Origin: Sphingobium yanoikuyae | Lineage (GTDB): Bacteria > Pseudomonadota > Alphaproteobacteria > Sphingomonadales > Sphingomonadaceae | Assembly: GCF_034424525.1 (NCBI RefSeq) | Contig: NZ_CP139979.1 | Location: 1,550,001 to 1,614,000 of the forward strand | DNA: 64,000 bases | Reading direction: 5' to 3' | In this document: piece after piece, positions 34,899-45,974 of the stretch | Numbering within the stretch: position 1 is the stretch's first letter | How the letters are laid out: every line of letters begins with the position of its first letter | Translations under genes and position numbers: made by a program | The notes under the pieces: generated by a model | The model's input: only the letters and a program-made list of their open reading frames with translations | Database searches by the model: none | Told to the model about the DNA's origin: nothing

Positions 34899-36982
34899 TA
34901 CGGGTTTCCGGGGCCGGGGGGCGCGGGCAGGTCGTCGCCATCATCGGGCTCAGCCGATGACGGGGCCGGTGGTGGCGGGCTGGCGGTCGGCGCGGACGCA
35001 TTGGCGGCCTCGCTGCCATTGGCGGCGGCGGCCGGTGGCGGCGCCTGTCCCTTCTCGATCGCCTTGGCCAGGCGGAAGGCGGCCATCTGCCGGGCCTGGC
35101 GTTCGGCCGGGGTGCCGCCCCAGCCCTTTTCCAGCGTCACCAGCTTCTCCATCGCCTTCTGCGGATCGAACAGATAGGACATGGTGTCGCTGGCGATCAT
35201 CGGCGCATCCTCGTTGCGGATGGTGTGGCCGCCATGTTCGATGATGCAGGCGATCGCGTAGCGGGGATTGTCGAACGGCGCGAAGCCCTGGAACAGGGCG
35301 TGGTCGCGCAGCTTGAAGGGCAGGCCGGCATTGCCGCGCACGCCGCCGGCGCGCTCCGCCATGGTGATGCGACGCACCTGCGCGGTGCCGGTCTTGCCGG
35401 CGATCAGCACATTGGGGATGCTCATCCGCGCCGCGCCGCCGGTGCCGCCGCCATTGACCACCGCGCTCATCGCGTCGCGGATCGTCACCAGATGCTCCTC
35501 GGGCACGCCGACCAGCGCCGGCTCGGGCCGGGCCGCGCCATGCAGGAAATTGGGCATCAACTGCCGTCCGGTCGCCAGCCGCGCTGCCATCACCGCCATC
35601 TGCAGCGGGTTGATGAGCATATAGCCCTGGCCGATGGTCGCGTTGACGGTGTCGTACACCTGCCATTTCTGGTTATATTTCTTGAGCTTCCACGCCGGGT
35701 CCGGGACCGTGCCATAGCTCTGGCTGGGGAAGGGCAGGTCGAAGCGCTGGCCCATGCCGACGCGCCGGGCCATACTGGCGATGCGGTCCATGCCGATCCG
35801 CTGGGCCATCTGGTAGAAATAGATGTCGCAGCTCTGGGCGATCGCGCCGCGCATGTTGAGCGGGCCATGACCGCGCTTCTTGTGGCAGTGGAACAATGTG
35901 TTGCCGACGCGGATCGCGCCGCCGCAACTGACCGTCTCGGCCGGCGACACGCCCGCCTCCAGCAGCGCCAGCGCCACCATCGGCTTGACCGTCGATCCGG
36001 GCGGATACAGGCCTTGCAGCACCTTGTTGCGCAGCGGGACATGGTCGTCCTTCGACAGCATTTCCCATTCCAGATGGCTGATGCCGTCGGAAAAGCTGTT
36101 GGGATCGAAGCTGGGCATCGATGCGCAGGCCAGCACGTCGCCATTATGGCAGTCGATCACGACCACCGCGCCGCTCTGGGTGGCGAGGCGCCGGCCGGCA
36201 TATTCCTGCAGGCCCGCGTCGATCGTCAGCTTGATCGGATTGCCGGGCGTGTCGGGTCGAGTGGTCAGTTCCCGCACGATCTTGCCGCGCGCGGTGACTT
36301 CCACCCGCTTGGCGCCGGGCTTGCCGGTCAGATGCTCGTCATAGGCGCGCTCCAGCCCGTCCTTGCCGACCTTGAAGCCCGGCGTGATGAGCAGCGGATC
36401 CTTGCGCTTCTTATAGTCTTCCGCGGTCGCTGCGCCGACATAGCCGAGCAGATGGCCGACCGTGGCGCCGGCGGGATAATGGCGCGAAAAGCCCTGGCTC
36501 GGCGCGACGCCGGGCAGGTCGGTCAGGCGGACGGAGACGGCAGCGAACTGGTCATAGGTCAGCTTGTCGGCGACCTGGACCGGACGGAAGCCGGCCGACT
36601 TGTCCAGTTCCTCCTTGATCCGCTCGACATCGTCGGGCTGGAGCGAGAGGAGTTGCGCAAGATGGCCCACCGTCGCTTCGGCATCGACGATCCGCTGCGG
36701 GATCAGGTCGACGCGGAAATCGGTGCGGTTATTGGCCAGCGGCCGGCCGTTGCGATCGACGATCCAGCCGCGCCGGGGCGGGATCAGCGTCAGGTTGACG
36801 CGATTGCTTTCCGACAGGAGCTGATATTTCTCGTTCTCGGCAATGCTGATCCAGCCCATGCGGCCGACCAGCAGCGCGCCGATCGCGCCTTGTAGCCCGC
36901 CGACCACCATGGCCCGGCGGCTGAAGGTGAAACTCTGGGTGGCTTCGGTGACGATCTTGCGCTTGGGCGTCGGGAATTTCAT
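34898..36982 (-). CDS. mrdA: Penicillin-binding protein 2 (transpeptidase)
   Basis: 694 aa from the ATG at 36982, which overlaps mreD by 4 nt; the longer open frame upstream is a shadow. It has an N-terminal membrane anchor (~residues 28-45), a dimerisation domain beginning IPPRRGWIVDRNGRPLANNR, and transpeptidase motifs PGSTVKPM (active Ser ~330), SCD, and AGKTGTAQV (~529). The C-terminal ~60 residues are a Pro/Ala-rich tail (PPPAPSSAEPDDGDDLPAPP). It crosslinks side-wall peptidoglycan in the elongasome. Confidence 0.96.
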   Translation of the reverse strand: MKFPTPKRKIVTEATQSFTFSRRAMVVGGLQGAIGALLVGRMGWISIAENEKYQLLSESNRVNLTLIPPRRGWIVDRNGRPLANNRTDFRVDLIPQRIVDAEATVGHLAQLLSLQPDDVERIKEELDKSAGFRPVQVADKLTYDQFAAVSVRLTDLPGVAPSQGFSRHYPAGATVGHLLGYVGAATAEDYKKRKDPLLITPGFKVGKDGLERAYDEHLTGKPGAKRVEVTARGKIVRELTTRPDTPGNPIKLTIDAGLQEYAGRRLATQSGAVVVIDCHNGDVLACASMPSFDPNSFSDGISHLEWEMLSKDDHVPLRNKVLQGLYPPGSTVKPMVALALLEAGVSPAETVSCGGAIRVGNTLFHCHKKRGHGPLNMRGAIAQSCDIYFYQMAQRIGMDRIASMARRVGMGQRFDLPFPSQSYGTVPDPAWKLKKYNQKWQVYDTVNATIGQGYMLINPLQMAVMAARLATGRQLMPNFLHGAARPEPALVGVPEEHLVTIRDAMSAVVNGGGTGGAARMSIPNVLIAGKTGTAQVRRITMAERAGGVRGNAGLPFKLRDHALFQGFAPFDNPRYAIACIIEHGGHTIRNEDAPMIASDTMSYLFDPQKAMEKLVTLEKGWGGTPAERQARQMAAFRLAKAIEKGQAPPPAAAANGSEAANASAPTASPPPPAPSSAEPDDGDDLPAPPGPGNP

Positions 36983-37506
36983 GCCATCACGCGCCAGCGG
37001 TCGATCCGGGCGCATTGCCGGACGACGAAGGGAAAGAGCAATATCGTCCAGAGCATTTGGGGCGCGACCAGCAACAGTTTCACAGGACCTCCGCCGGTAA
37101 TTCGCGCGAAGAATACGCCGCCGGCCAGGCAGAAGATAATCGCCATGGTCGCGATTAACCAGTCCTGACGATAGCTGCGCCAGACGAGCCGATGCTCGAT
37201 CGCGTCGATCCCGATCAGCATCACGGTCCACAGGAACATGGCCGAGCCGATCGGCTGGCCGCTCATCATGTCGTCGAACAGGCCGAGCGGCAGGCCGACC
37301 CAGGCGCGCCACAATTCCGGGCGCAGCAACCGCCAGGCCAGCAGGATCAGCAGGCCGAAGGGCGGCATCGCCGGCGACTGGGCGATGACGGGCAGGATCG
37401 TCAGCATCGACCCCAGCATCACGGTCACCACCGGCGTTCCCGCCAGGCGCCAGCGCGACGGATGGCGGCCCAGGCGGGGAACCGGCGGCAGATTGCGATC
37501 GATCAT
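36979..37506 (-). CDS. mreD: Rod shape-determining protein MreD
   Basis: 175 aa with about five hydrophobic segments (such as VTVMLGSMLTILPVIA and AMFLWTVMLIGIDAI) and FDDMMSGQPIG in a loop, typical of MreD. It links MreC to the elongasome in the inner membrane. It overlaps mreC and mrdA by 4 nt each. Confidence 0.92.
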   Translation of the reverse strand: MIDRNLPPVPRLGRHPSRWRLAGTPVVTVMLGSMLTILPVIAQSPAMPPFGLLILLAWRLLRPELWRAWVGLPLGLFDDMMSGQPIGSAMFLWTVMLIGIDAIEHRLVWRSYRQDWLIATMAIIFCLAGGVFFARITGGGPVKLLLVAPQMLWTILLFPFVVRQCARIDRWRVMA

Positions 37507-38423
37507 GGCGTCGCGGCGTTCCCGGCGGCCAGGCCATTGGGGTCGCTGGTCGCGGCCACGCCCGGATCGGGGCGGGTCACGATCTGCTCGAAGGCGCGCT
37601 CCACCACCACGGCATCGACCTTGGTCGGGTTGGCGAGCGGCACGCCATAGGCGATCTCGCCCTGGACGCGGACGACCACGGCGACCGGGATATTGGGCTG
37701 GAAGATGCCGCCAATGCCCGACGTCACCAGCAGGTCACCCGGCTTGAACGGATTGCGACCGGCCGCCAGCGCGCGGATCTCCAGCGATCCGTCGCCGCCG
37801 CCGGTGGAAATGGCGGGGACATTGTCGTTGGCGCGGCGCACCGGCACGATATTGCTCGTGTCGGTCAGCAGCAGCACTTCGGCGGTGTTGGGCGTGGTGG
37901 TATGGACGCGGCCGATCAGCCCCTCGGCCGCGCGCACCGGCATGCCCGGACGCACGCCCTGCCAGCTGCCGGCGTTGAGCCGGGCGAAGCGACGCGCGCT
38001 GCTGGCGGACGAACTGATGAGGCGCGCCGACAGCAGCGCGCTGCTGTCGACATCGACCAGCTTCAGCAGCTTCTTGAGCCGCGCATTTTCCTGCGCGATG
38101 CCCTTTGCCTCGATGATCCGGTTGCGATCGGCCTCGACCTGACGGCGCAAGCCGACATTCTGGGAACCGGCGCGCCAATAGGCGGCCAGAACCTCGTCGA
38201 TCGAGCTGACGCCGCTCACAGTCCGCTTCATGCCGGTGGACAGGGGGCGGGTGATTTCCGCCGTCCCTGTCCGGATCGCGGCAAAGCCGGTCGGATCGAA
38301 GATGGCGACAACGATCAGCAGCAGCGCGATCGCTGCCCCGGCCATTGCCACCACATAGCTGGCGAAGAGGCTATATTGCGCCTTCCGGTTATGACCGGGG
38401 CGTCGGCTGGGTGGCCGCGCCAT
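37503..38423 (-). CDS. mreC: Rod shape-determining protein MreC
   Basis: 306 aa. It has a short cytoplasmic N-terminus, one membrane anchor (~residues 15-38), a coiled coil (~70-110, ENARLKKLLKLVDVD) and a beta-barrel periplasmic domain with LIGRVHTTTPNTAEVLLLTD and GDLLVTSGIGGIFQPNIPVA. It is a periplasmic scaffold that binds PBP2 and MreD. It follows mreB by 17 bp. Confidence 0.96.
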   Translation of the reverse strand: MARPPSRRPGHNRKAQYSLFASYVVAMAGAAIALLLIVVAIFDPTGFAAIRTGTAEITRPLSTGMKRTVSGVSSIDEVLAAYWRAGSQNVGLRRQVEADRNRIIEAKGIAQENARLKKLLKLVDVDSSALLSARLISSSASSARRFARLNAGSWQGVRPGMPVRAAEGLIGRVHTTTPNTAEVLLLTDTSNIVPVRRANDNVPAISTGGGDGSLEIRALAAGRNPFKPGDLLVTSGIGGIFQPNIPVAVVVRVQGEIAYGVPLANPTKVDAVVVERAFEQIVTRPDPGVAATSDPNGLAAGNAATP

Positions 38424-38440
38424 CGTCTATGTCCCCCGGA

Positions 38441-39490
<1,050 letters not shown>

Positions 39491-39621
39491 TCATCCTGTT
39501 TCGCCCGGTTGCGCCGGGACGGCAGTGTTCGTGTCCGCGCTCCGTCCCGCCCAAATCTATGCTGGAATATTTTTGGGGTCGCGGCTCGCGGAAAGCGCTC
39601 GCTTGGGCTAGTCACTAATCA

Positions 39622-41436
39622 ATGTCAATACGCCGTCTGCCCGAACATCTGGTCAATCGCATTGCCGCAGGCGAAGTGGTCGAAAGACCCGCCAGCGCGC
39701 TCAAGGAAATCGTCGAAAACGCGCTGGATGCCGGCGCGACGCGCATCGCCGTGCGCCTGTCGAGCGGCGGGCTCGACCGGATCGAGGTCAGCGATGACGG
39801 CTGTGGCATGGATTCGCAGGACATGGCCCTGGCGCTGGAGCGCCATGCCACGTCCAAGATGCCCGACGACGCGATCGAGAATGTCGCGACCCTGGGCTTC
39901 CGGGGCGAGGCGCTGCCCTCGATCGCCTCGGTCGCGCGCCTGTCGATCGACAGCCGGCCGCGTGGCGCCGATGGCTGGAACCGCACCGTCGACAATGGCG
40001 TGCTGGTGGCCGAAGGGCCGGCCGCACTGCCGCCGGGCACCCGCGTCACCGTCGACCAGCTCTTCGCCAGGGTGCCCGCGCGGCGCAAATTCCTGCGCTC
40101 GGCCAAGTCGGAATATGCTGCCTGCCTCGACGTCATGCGTCGCCTCGCCATGGCCCATCCGTCGGTCGCCTTCTCGGTCGAGCATGACGGCCGCCGCGTG
40201 CTGGGCGTGCAGGCGGGTGAGGCGCGGGAGGAGCGGGTCGCTGCGCTTACCGACCGGCAGCTTGCCGACAATCATGTGATCGTCAGCCTGGAGCGGGACG
40301 GGGTGCAGCTTTCCGGCGTTGCCTCGCTGCCGACCTACAATCGCGGCGTGGGCGATCATCAATATCTGTTCGTCAACGGCCGCCCGGTCCGCGACCGACT
40401 GCTGATCGGCGCGCTGCGCGGTGCCTATGCCGACATGCTGGCGCGCGATCGCCATCCGGTCGTCGCCCTGTTCCTCGACGTCCCGCCGCTGGAGGTGGAC
40501 GTCAATGTCCACCCCGCCAAGACCGAGGTGCGTTTCCGCGACCCGGCGCTGATTCGCGGCATGATCGTCTCGGGCCTGCGCCGCGCCCTTGACGCAGAGG
40601 GCTTTCGCGCCGTCCAGCATGCCGATCCCGCCGCGCTCAACGCCTGGCGGCCCGAACCGCTGTCGCCCACGCCGATCGGCGCCATGCCGATCTTCGAGGC
40701 GGCGGCCACGCCCTATGCGCCGCCCAGCTACAGCCAGTTCGCGCCATCCTCGCCCGCTGGCTATCAGGGCGTCGGGGATCGGCGGCCGAATTTCCTGACC
40801 CCGCCGCCCCAGGCGCGGGCCGAACCCGCCGCTGCGCCCGCACCCGAAGGGCACAGCTTCCCGCTGGGCGTCGCCCGCGGTCAGGTTGCCCGCACCTATA
40901 TCGTCGCCGAGGCCGAGGATGGGCTGGTCATCGTCGACCAGCATGCCGCGCACGAGCGGCTGACCCTGGAACGGATGCGCCGCGCGATGGAGGGGCAAGG
41001 CGTCGCGTCCCAGGCACTGCTGCTGCCCGAGGTGGTCGAACTGGACGAGCCGGCCTGCGACCGGCTGGAGGCGCGGGTTGCCGAACTCAAGGAATTCGGC
41101 CTGGAACTGGAGCGCTTCGGCCCCTCTGCCATGCTGGTGCGCGCCACCCCGGCGATGCTGGGGCAGGGCGATGTGCAGGGGCTGGTCTCCGACCTGGCCG
41201 ACGATCTTGCCGCCTATGACAGCGCCTTGTCGCTCAAGGAGCGGCTCGATCTGGTCGCCGCAACCATGGCTTGCCACGGCTCGGTCCGTGCCGGCCGTAT
41301 CCTCAGCGTCGCGGAAATGAACGCCCTGCTGCGCGAAATGGAAGTGACCCCGCGATCGGGCCAATGCAACCATGGCCGGCCCACCTGGGTGAAGCTCGGC
41401 CATGGCGATATCGAGAAACTGTTCGGGCGAAAGTGA
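39622..41436 (+). CDS. mutL: DNA mismatch repair protein MutL
   Basis: 604 aa. The GHKL ATPase half has ALKEIVENALDAGATRI, DDGCGM, TLGFRGEALPSI and FVNGRPVRDRLL. A proline-rich linker lies at ~residues 345-405. The C-terminal dimerisation half has QHAAHERLTLERM, the metal-binding endonuclease motif is not obvious, and the end reads CNHGRPTWVKL. It couples MutS mismatch recognition to repair. It converges on sppA with only 10 bp between stops. Confidence 0.96.
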   Translation: MSIRRLPEHLVNRIAAGEVVERPASALKEIVENALDAGATRIAVRLSSGGLDRIEVSDDGCGMDSQDMALALERHATSKMPDDAIENVATLGFRGEALPSIASVARLSIDSRPRGADGWNRTVDNGVLVAEGPAALPPGTRVTVDQLFARVPARRKFLRSAKSEYAACLDVMRRLAMAHPSVAFSVEHDGRRVLGVQAGEAREERVAALTDRQLADNHVIVSLERDGVQLSGVASLPTYNRGVGDHQYLFVNGRPVRDRLLIGALRGAYADMLARDRHPVVALFLDVPPLEVDVNVHPAKTEVRFRDPALIRGMIVSGLRRALDAEGFRAVQHADPAALNAWRPEPLSPTPIGAMPIFEAAATPYAPPSYSQFAPSSPAGYQGVGDRRPNFLTPPPQARAEPAAAPAPEGHSFPLGVARGQVARTYIVAEAEDGLVIVDQHAAHERLTLERMRRAMEGQGVASQALLLPEVVELDEPACDRLEARVAELKEFGLELERFGPSAMLVRATPAMLGQGDVQGLVSDLADDLAAYDSALSLKERLDLVAATMACHGSVRAGRILSVAEMNALLREMEVTPRSGQCNHGRPTWVKLGHGDIEKLFGRK

Positions 41437-41446
41437 CGGCCTGGCG

Positions 41447-43330
41447 TCAGTGCCAGGCTGCCCCTAGTAACGCCAGCCATCCGCGCGCATCCGCCTGGTT
41501 TGCAGGCCTTGGCGCGCCATAGCCGCGGCATTCCAGGCAGTCGGCGCGCACGCCCGCGCCGCTCACCAGCCCGCGCACATCGGCGACGGCCTGCAGCGCC
41601 CAGCGCTGCTGCAGCTTCGCCTCGCGGCCGATCAGGTCGCGCGGGGCGCCCGCATCATCCTTCTCGCGGTCGGCGATCGACTGGATGAATTCGGCGAACT
41701 TGTCCGGCTGCTTCTCGATCCAGTAGGGCTTGGCCTTGGCCGGATCGATCTTGGCACGGCGCGCCGCTTCGGCAATCGCGTCGTTGAGGTCGCCGAACCG
41801 GTCGACCAGGCCGATCTGGCGGGCGGTGCCGCCGTCCCAGACGCGGCCCTGGGCGATGGTGTCGATCTGCGCCGGCGTCTTGTGCCGGGCCTGCGCAACC
41901 AGGCCTACGAAGCGGCGGTAGATATCCTCGACCCCCATCTGCATGATCTGGTCGAATTGCGGGGTGATGCCGCCGGCGATATCGGGCTGGCCGGACAAGG
42001 GCGTGGTGCGCACGCCGTCGGTGGTGATGCCCATCTTGGCCAGCGTGCCCTCGAAGCTCGGGATGATGCCGAACACGCCGATCGACCCGGTGATGGTATC
42101 GGGTTCGGCAAAGACGATGTCGGCCGGGGTCGAGACCCAATAGCCGCCGCTTGCCGCGACATTGCCCATCGACACGACGATCGGCAGGCCGCCGGACTTG
42201 GCCTCCATGATGGCGCGGCGGATCTTCTCCGACGCCTGCACCGATCCGCCCGGCGAATCGACGCGCACGACCAGGGCCTTCAAGTCCTTCTCGTCCAGTG
42301 CCTTGAGCAGCAGGTCGGAAATCGTGTCGCCCGCCGCGGTGCCGGGGCCGGCCTCGCCATCGACAATGTCGCCGGCCACGGTCAGCACGCCGATCTGCCC
42401 GTCATTGGCGGGCTTCCTGGCCTTCACATAGGCGGCATAGTCGATCGCGGCATAATCGGTTTCGTCCTTGTCGGACGGATCGCCCGCTACCTTGGCGACG
42501 CGCTCTTCAAAGGCTTCCTGATCGCCCAGATGATCGACCAGCCCGGCGGTCAACGCAGCCTTGGCCATGTCGCCGCCGGCAGCACTGGCGGCGGCGGCCG
42601 GATCGGCGGCATAGGCCGCGACCTTGGCCTTCGGGCGCGCCCTGGTCACGTCGTCCTGCCAGTTCTGCCACAGGGCGCCTGCCAGTTCCTGATTGGCCTG
42701 CTTGGCCGCGGGCGACTGGTCGGCGCGGATATAGGGTTCGACGAAGCTCTTGTAGGTGCCGACGCGATAGACATGGGTGTTGACGCCCAGCTTGTCGATC
42801 AGCCCCTTGTAATAGAGGCCGGAGCCGCCGCGTCCGGCGATGGCGACGCCGCCCATCGGATCGACCCAGGCTTCGCTGGCATGGGCGGCGAGCTGATAGC
42901 TGTCGTCGCTATAGAGGGTGGCAAAGGCGAAGACCGGCTTCTTGGCGGCGCGCACCGCGTCCAGCGCCTTGCCGACGCGGGCGATCGCGACCTGGCCGCC
43001 GCCGGTGAAATCGTCGAGGTCGAGCACGACCGCCTTCACCTTGTCGTCGGTGCGGGCGGCGTCGAGCGCGGTCAATATGTCGGACAGGCGATATTCCTTC
43101 GCCTGATCGCCCGAGCCCGACAGGATGGCGGTGGCGCTGACCTCCGCCGGCTGCTCGACGATCGAGCCATCCAGATCCAGCAGCAGCGCGCCGCTGCCGA
43201 TCGGCTTGGCCGGCTTGGGCGAGAAGGACAGGGCGGCATAGAGCAGCCCGAAGAAGAGCAGGAGGAACAGGAGCACCAGTCCGTCCTTGATCGCGACCAG
43301 GATGCGCCACGCGCCCTTCACAAATGCCAA
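41447..43330 (-). CDS. sppA: Signal peptide peptidase SppA, 67K type
   Basis: About 627 aa. A TTG at 43330 (AAGGAA about 8 nt upstream) is my start; GTG 43321 is an alternative, and upstream ATGs would run into gpmA. It has one N-terminal membrane anchor (LVLLFLLLFFGLLYAALSF) and two tandem SppA domains. The catalytic Lys is in SGLYYKGLIDKLGV (~175) and the Ser in GNVAASGGYWVSTP (~393), the usual split dyad. It degrades cleaved signal peptides in the inner membrane. Confidence 0.94.
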   Translation of the reverse strand: MAFVKGAWRILVAIKDGLVLLFLLLFFGLLYAALSFSPKPAKPIGSGALLLDLDGSIVEQPAEVSATAILSGSGDQAKEYRLSDILTALDAARTDDKVKAVVLDLDDFTGGGQVAIARVGKALDAVRAAKKPVFAFATLYSDDSYQLAAHASEAWVDPMGGVAIAGRGGSGLYYKGLIDKLGVNTHVYRVGTYKSFVEPYIRADQSPAAKQANQELAGALWQNWQDDVTRARPKAKVAAYAADPAAAASAAGGDMAKAALTAGLVDHLGDQEAFEERVAKVAGDPSDKDETDYAAIDYAAYVKARKPANDGQIGVLTVAGDIVDGEAGPGTAAGDTISDLLLKALDEKDLKALVVRVDSPGGSVQASEKIRRAIMEAKSGGLPIVVSMGNVAASGGYWVSTPADIVFAEPDTITGSIGVFGIIPSFEGTLAKMGITTDGVRTTPLSGQPDIAGGITPQFDQIMQMGVEDIYRRFVGLVAQARHKTPAQIDTIAQGRVWDGGTARQIGLVDRFGDLNDAIAEAARRAKIDPAKAKPYWIEKQPDKFAEFIQSIADREKDDAGAPRDLIGREAKLQQRWALQAVADVRGLVSGAGVRADCLECRGYGAPRPANQADARGWLALLGAAWH

Positions 43331-43484
43331 ATCGCTGTTCCTTTTCCGTTGGTCGTCCCGAGCTATCGCATCGCCGGTTTGACTGCAATGTGGGCTTGTC
43401 CTGACCCGCGACAAGCTTGCGCCCATAATTTTGCCCGCTATGGCAGGCGCATCTTTCGCCCCTATCGTGCAGGAGACACGCCCG

Positions 43485-44171
43485 ATGCCCACGCTCGTCC
43501 TCATCCGCCATGGTCAGTCGACCTGGAACCTGGAAAACCGCTTCACCGGCTGGTGGGATGTCGACGTGACGGAAAAGGGCGCGGAAGAGGCGCGCGCCGC
43601 TGGCCGGCTGATGAAGGAAAAGGGGCTGGATTTCGACCAGTGCTTCACCTCGCTCCAGACCCGCGCGATCAAGACGCTGAACCTGGCGCTGGAGGAAATG
43701 ACCCGGCTGTGGCTGCCGGTCGAGAAGGACTGGCGCCTCAACGAGCGCCATTATGGCGGCCTGACCGGCCTCAACAAGGCCGAGACCGCGGCCAAGCATG
43801 GCGACGATCAGGTCAAGATCTGGCGCCGCAGCTTCGACATTCCGCCGCCGGTGCTGGAAGCGGGCAGCGAGTTCGACCTGTCGAAGGACCGCCGCTATGA
43901 CGGCATCGCCATCCCCTCGACCGAGAGCCTGAAGGACACGATCGCCCGCGTGCTGCCCTATTGGGAAGGGCGCATCGCCCCCGAACTGCGCGCCGGCAAG
44001 CGCGTGCTGATCTCCGCCCATGGCAATTCGCTGCGCGCGCTGGTCAAGCATCTGTCGAACATTCCCGACGACGAGATTACCGAGCTGGAAATCCCGACCG
44101 GCCAGCCGATCGTCTATGAACTGGCCGACGATCTGACCGCGACCGATCGCTATTATCTGTCGGAACGGTAA
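43485..44171 (+). CDS. gpmA: 2,3-bisphosphoglycerate-dependent phosphoglycerate mutase
   Basis: 228 aa from the ATG at 43485 (AGGAGA upstream), the standard length. Motifs are [18 protein letters not shown] with the phosphorylated His, [16 protein letters not shown] and [17 protein letters not shown] with the second His. It interconverts 3- and 2-phosphoglycerate in glycolysis. It is followed by a terminator hairpin. Confidence 0.97.
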   Translation: MPTLVLIRHGQSTWNLENRFTGWWDVDVTEKGAEEARAAGRLMKEKGLDFDQCFTSLQTRAIKTLNLALEEMTRLWLPVEKDWRLNERHYGGLTGLNKAETAAKHGDDQVKIWRRSFDIPPPVLEAGSEFDLSKDRRYDGIAIPSTESLKDTIARVLPYWEGRIAPELRAGKRVLISAHGNSLRALVKHLSNIPDDEITELEIPTGQPIVYELADDLTATDRYYLSER

Positions 44172-44201
44172 TTCGGCCCGGCCGATACGGAAAACCACAT
44201 T

Positions 44202-44240
44202 GCCCCTTGGCGGCCCGGCCGCTAAGGGGCTTTGCTTTCC
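44202..44240 (+). terminator. Terminator after gpmA
   Basis: GCCCCTTGGCGGCC pairs with GGCCGCTAAGGGGC (13 of 14 positions, stem 44202-44230, minimal loop), followed by TTTGCTTT. Confidence 0.78.
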
Positions 44241-44279
44241 GGGCAGGCCGGTGGGCCGCCCCATCAGGGGAAGCGATTT

Positions 44280-44768
44280 ATGAGCGGGGCAGTGGAAGTC
44301 GGCATCATCATGGGCTCGCGCTCCGACTGGGAGACGATGCGTCATGCCGCCGAGACGCTGGAAGCGCTGGGCGTCGCCCATGAGTGCAAGGTCGTGTCCG
44401 CCCATCGCACCCCGCAGCGCCTCTATGATTATGCCACCAGCGCAGCCGGCCGCGGCCTCAAGGTCATCATCGCCGGTGCCGGCGGGGCCGCCCATCTGCC
44501 CGGCATGGCCGCATCGATGACCCGCCTGCCGGTGCTGGGCGTGCCGGTGGAGTCCAAGGCCTTGAAGGGCATGGATTCGCTGCTGTCCATCGTCCAGATG
44601 CCCGGCGGCATCCCGGTCGGCACGCTGGCGATCGGCAAGCCCGGCGCGATCAATGCCGGCCTGTTCGCCGCGTCGATCCTGGCGACGCATGACGATGCGC
44701 TGGCGCAGCGGCTGGACGAATGGCGTGCGCGCCAGACCGACGCCGTCGCCGAAACCGTCGAGGACTGA
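44280..44768 (+). CDS. purE: N5-carboxyaminoimidazole ribonucleotide mutase
   Basis: 162 aa from the ATG at 44280 (AGGGGAAG upstream). It has the class I PurE pattern: [30 protein letters not shown] and [17 protein letters not shown]. It converts N5-CAIR to CAIR in purine synthesis. purK follows by 8 bp. Confidence 0.97.
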   Translation: MSGAVEVGIIMGSRSDWETMRHAAETLEALGVAHECKVVSAHRTPQRLYDYATSAAGRGLKVIIAGAGGAAHLPGMAASMTRLPVLGVPVESKALKGMDSLLSIVQMPGGIPVGTLAIGKPGAINAGLFAASILATHDDALAQRLDEWRARQTDAVAETVED

Positions 44769-44776
44769 TCCCGATC

Positions 44777-45847
44777 ATGACGACCATTGCCCCCGGCGCC
44801 ACCATCGGCATCCTTGGCGGCGGCCAGCTCGGCCGGATGATCGCCATGGCCGCGGCCCAGCTTGGCTATCGCACCCATATCTACGCGCCCGAGGAAAGCG
44901 GTCCCGCCGCCGATGTCTCGCCGAGCTGGACCCAGGGTGCCTATGAGGATGCCGCCGCGCTCGCCGCCTTTGCCGAGGGCGTGGACGTCGTCACCTATGA
45001 GTTCGAGAATATCGATCCGTCGGCGGTCGAGGTGCTGGCGAGCCATGGGCTGGTCCGCCCCGGTGCCGGGGCGCTGCGCATCGCACAGGATCGTCTGGCC
45101 GAAAAGCGCTTCGTCGCCGATCTGGGCGGCCTGACCGCGCCGTTCGCGCCGGTCGGCAGCCTGGACGACCTGGAAACCGCGATCGAGACGATCGGCAGCC
45201 GCGCGATCCTCAAGACCTACCGCATGGGCTATGACGGCAAGGGCCAGGCCCGGATCAACGAGCCGGGCGACGCGGTCGGCGCCTGGAATGCGATCGGCCG
45301 CCAGCCTGCGATCCTCGAAGGCTTCGTGACCTTCGATCAGGAATATTCGGTGATCCTGGTGCGTGGCGCCGACGGCGCGGTGCGCTTCTGGGATTCAGCC
45401 GCCAACGTCCATGTCGACGGCATCCTCGCCACTTCGACCGTGCCGGCCGGATCGCTGATCGAGGGGCAGTTGCCTGCCGCCCGCGCGCTCGCCAAGCAGG
45501 TCGCCGATGCGCTCGACTATGTCGGCGTGCTGACGCTGGAATTCTTCGCCAGCGCCGACGGCCCGGTGTTCAACGAAATGGCGCCCCGCGTCCATAATAG
45601 CGGCCACTGGACGACCGAGGGTGCGCTCACCAGCCAGTTCGAGAACCATGTCCGCGCGATCTGTGGCTTGCCGCTCGGCGACACCGGCCTGGCCGCCCGG
45701 CAGGTCGAGATGCGCAACCTGATCGGCGACGATGCGGCGGAATGGCTGGCGATCCTGTCCGACCCGGAAAATCATCTCCACCTCTATGGCAAGCATGAGG
45801 CGCGTCCGGGCCGCAAGATGGGGCATGTGACGCGGTTGTCGCTTTAA
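44777..45847 (+). CDS. purK: 5-(carboxyamino)imidazole ribonucleotide synthase
   Basis: 356 aa from the ATG at 44777. This ATP-grasp enzyme shows IGILGGGQLGRMIAMAA, VVTYEFENIDPSAVEVL, LKTYRMGYDGKGQARI and FNEMAPRVHNSGHWT. It carboxylates AIR at N5 and hands the product to PurE, encoded just upstream; the pair forms one operon. Confidence 0.97.
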   Translation: MTTIAPGATIGILGGGQLGRMIAMAAAQLGYRTHIYAPEESGPAADVSPSWTQGAYEDAAALAAFAEGVDVVTYEFENIDPSAVEVLASHGLVRPGAGALRIAQDRLAEKRFVADLGGLTAPFAPVGSLDDLETAIETIGSRAILKTYRMGYDGKGQARINEPGDAVGAWNAIGRQPAILEGFVTFDQEYSVILVRGADGAVRFWDSAANVHVDGILATSTVPAGSLIEGQLPAARALAKQVADALDYVGVLTLEFFASADGPVFNEMAPRVHNSGHWTTEGALTSQFENHVRAICGLPLGDTGLAARQVEMRNLIGDDAAEWLAILSDPENHLHLYGKHEARPGRKMGHVTRLSL

Positions 45848-45858
45848 TCTATTTACCT

Positions 45859-45949
45859 CGTCATCCCCGCGAAGGCGGGGATCCATCTCGCGGGTTCGCC
45901 CCATTGGCTTGGTTCGGTGATGGATTCCCGCCTGCGCGGGAATGACGAG
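45859..45949. repeat. Palindromic intergenic repeat, family A
   Basis: Imperfect 30-bp terminal inverted repeats (27 of 30 match) around a 31-bp centre. The left arm begins CGTCATCCCCGCGAAGG and the right arm contains ATTCCCGCCTGCGCGGGAAT. The right core fits the ATTCCC-N8-GGGAAT pattern of the neisserial dRS3 repeat, probably by convergence. It is a dispersed non-coding element between purK and folA. Confidence 0.85.
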
Positions 45950-45974
45950 ATTTTTTGGCGGAGGAAGCGCGATC

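Noticed and set aside
41447..43504. Upstream ATG start (43504) for sppA
   Set aside because: It would run into gpmA on the other strand and add 58 residues without a signal; the family begins just before the membrane anchor at about 43330.
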